A stretch of DNA of 64,000 nucleotides from Gammaproteobacteria bacterium (lineage in GTDB: Bacteria > Pseudomonadota > Gammaproteobacteria > Burkholderiales > Gallionellaceae): positions 1 through 64,000 of the forward strand of contig JAHIZO010000004.1 of NCBI GenBank assembly GCA_018814405.1. The letters are read 5' to 3'. A model generated the notes under the pieces. It saw only the letters and a program-made list of their open reading frames with translations. It was not told the origin of the DNA and searched no databases. This document shows positions 62,722 to 64,000 of the stretch, in pieces (position 1 is the stretch's first letter; each line of letters begins with the position of its first letter). Made by a program: the position numbers and the translations under genes.

Positions 62722-62758
62722 TCTTGTTATAGAACAATAATAAATTCTGGAGGAAGTC

Positions 62759-63886
62759 ATGTTTGGCGGAAAAATGAAGCAGGACTATCAAGCAGCACAG
62801 AATCGTCTGGTAGAGACGGAGCGTGATATCAGCAGCCTGCGCGAAGAGCTGGCCAAGCTGGAGAGCCAGCGAGATGGCTATCGCAAAGAGGCGGAACAGG
62901 CGAAGCAGAAATGTGAAGTGGCTGACAAGATCTACGCCAACATGCAGGGCTTCGGAGAGTCGTTTATCGCGCTACAAACCTCCCAGGTCGAAGCCGCCAC
63001 ATCTTTGCGCGAAGAGAAGCAGCATGCTGTTGAGGCGGCAACTGTCTCGGTCAATAACCGCGAAGCGGTACTTAACATTGCATCCAGCTTGGAGTCTCTT
63101 TCCGGCGATACCCTGCGCACCTCCAAGAACGTGCAAGGTCTGACGGAACGTGCGGCTCAGATCGGCAGCATCGTGCAGCTGATCAAAGAGATCGCCGACC
63201 AAACCAATCTACTGGCACTGAATGCAGCGATCGAAGCCGCCCGTGCCGGCGAGCAAGGACGAGGCTTTGCGGTAGTGGCCGATGAAGTGCGCAAGTTGGC
63301 GGAGCGTACTGCCAAAGCGACCAGTGAGATATCGGTAATCGTCACCGCGATCCAGGACGAGACCCATCATGCCAAGACGCAGATGGAAGAATGGGCGGAG
63401 AAGTCGCAGGTGTTCAGCAAGGATGTCGGCACAGTGATGGAGAACATGAAGCACCTGCTGGATCTGTCCCATACCATGGAGGGCACCATATCGGCGGCGG
63501 CGCTGCGCAGTTTCGTCGAGGTCGCCAAGATCGATCACATCCTCTACAAGTTCGAGATCTACAAGGTATTCATGGGTATCTCCGATCGGCAGCCGGATAG
63601 CTTCGCATCCCATACCGCTTGCCGTTTGGGTAAGTGGTATTTTGAAGGTGAAGGCAAGGATTGTTTTTCAAAACTGGATGGTTATCAGGCTGTGGCTGCC
63701 CCGCATCAGGGCTTTCACAATAGCGGTAAAGAGGCTGTGGCCGCTTTCCATTCCGGCAATCCATTGCGCGGTATGGAATTGGTGAGCAAGATGGAGGCGG
63801 ACAGTATGGCTGTCTTGTCTGCCCTGGAGCGCATCGCTATTGCAGGAGAAGGTGACAATAGTCTGTTGTGTGCTTCGCCTAACTGA
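62759..63886 (+). CDS. Soluble chemoreceptor with C-terminal CZB zinc domain
   Basis: A 375-residue cytoplasmic receptor without membrane helices. An N-terminal coiled coil (about 8-65) leads into a signalling domain with the usual tip (about 140-180). The C-terminal CZB domain (about 255-355) has His in [12 protein letters not shown], then [15 protein letters not shown] and PHQGFHNSG, the His/Cys set that binds zinc with high affinity. CZB receptors are linked to zinc and oxidant (HOCl) sensing. GGAGG precedes the ATG. Confidence 0.93.
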   Translation: MFGGKMKQDYQAAQNRLVETERDISSLREELAKLESQRDGYRKEAEQAKQKCEVADKIYANMQGFGESFIALQTSQVEAATSLREEKQHAVEAATVSVNNREAVLNIASSLESLSGDTLRTSKNVQGLTERAAQIGSIVQLIKEIADQTNLLALNAAIEAARAGEQGRGFAVVADEVRKLAERTAKATSEISVIVTAIQDETHHAKTQMEEWAEKSQVFSKDVGTVMENMKHLLDLSHTMEGTISAAALRSFVEVAKIDHILYKFEIYKVFMGISDRQPDSFASHTACRLGKWYFEGEGKDCFSKLDGYQAVAAPHQGFHNSGKEAVAAFHSGNPLRGMELVSKMEADSMAVLSALERIAIAGEGDNSLLCASPN

Positions 63887-63895
63887 CAGTGCACT

Positions 63896-63928
63896 GAGTT
63901 CCGGTTGGCCCCTATCGAACCGGAACTC
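63896..63928 (+). other. Perfect 11-bp hairpin before cheR
   Basis: GAGTTCCGGTT (63896-63906) pairs with AACCGGAACTC (63918-63928) over an 11-base loop. There is no T-run, so it may be a weak terminator or an mRNA boundary between mcp and cheR. Confidence 0.6.
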
Positions 63929-63942
63929 GCTACAACCTCTAT

Positions 63943-64000
63943 ATGCATCGTGAATTCTCCTTTACCGACCAGGATTTCCAAAAGATACGCACGCTGATCC
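63943..64000 (+). CDS. cheR: Chemotaxis methyltransferase CheR, N-terminal fragment
   Basis: The last 58 bases open with ATG and encode MHREFSFTDQDFQKIRTLI, the form of CheR N-termini (F-x-x-x-D-F-x-x-I-x-x-L). The position after the mcp genes fits. The window ends here, so the catalytic domain is not seen. Confidence 0.75.
   Translation, partial: MHREFSFTDQDFQKIRTLI

Overview
The window looks like chromosomal DNA of a neutrophilic betaproteobacterium, most plausibly of the Gallionellaceae / Sideroxydans-like iron-oxidiser type. The reasons are the gene order (yebC-ruvCAB, ybgC-tolQRAB-pal-cpoB, queE-queC), FlhDC-controlled motility genes, a large porin-multiheme-cytochrome cluster and chemoreceptors with c-type haem sites. 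This placement is inference; no marker gene was compared. Nearly all of the sequence is coding.

Layout. 1-348: tail of a Lys/Ala-rich histone-H1-like protein built on a 48-bp tandem repeat. 537-6793 (minus strand): mgtE, then mtgA and aroE, then a metal (Zn/Mn-type) uptake group with a permease, a binding protein, an outer-membrane protein and a small exported Cys protein, but no ATPase gene. 6938-13444: a CHASE/PAS/GGDEF diguanylate cyclase, a TonB-type protein overlapping an RNase II-type exonuclease, a four-EF-hand protein and a small cytochrome c. 13586-23737: a long co-directional block, yebC-ruvC-(UbiA-type prenyltransferase)-ruvA-ruvB-ybgC-tolQ-tolR-tolA-tolB-pal-cpoB-queE-queC, mostly coupled by ATGA overlaps, then tRNA-Lys and tRNA-Thr.

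24020-31789: an electron-transfer cluster. A membrane-anchored ferredoxin/FAD/NAD(P) oxidoreductase is divergent from an operon encoding an inner-membrane b-type cytochrome (two His pairs with 14-residue spacing), a 24-haem cytochrome made of eight three-haem repeats, a 13- or 14-haem cytochrome and a TPR plus beta-barrel outer-membrane protein. Together they could form a continuous route between the cytoplasm or quinone pool and the cell surface.

31912-35138: sucCD, a TerC-type transporter and a universal stress protein. 35241-47612: a dense signalling island with a CHASE2 Ser/Thr kinase, PP2C phosphatase, FHA protein, CHASE2 adenylate cyclase, metallo-beta-lactamase-fold cAMP phosphodiesterase candidate, cyclic-nucleotide-binding/rhodanese protein, GAF-fused PilB/GspE-type ATPase and GAF/HD-GYP protein. 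A type IV pilin behind a sigma-54 promoter and a TPR membrane protein follow.

50212-64000: the flagellar master regulator flhDC, motAB and a chemotaxis operon: two chemoreceptors with periplasmic CxxCH sites, two cheV, cheY, cheZ, cheA, a broken mcp, a soluble zinc-binding-type mcp and the start of cheR. A sigma-28 promoter overlaps the motB stop codon. The most interesting parts are the electron-conduit cluster, the kinase/cAMP/secretion-ATPase island, and the haem-bearing chemoreceptors that could link redox chemistry to movement.
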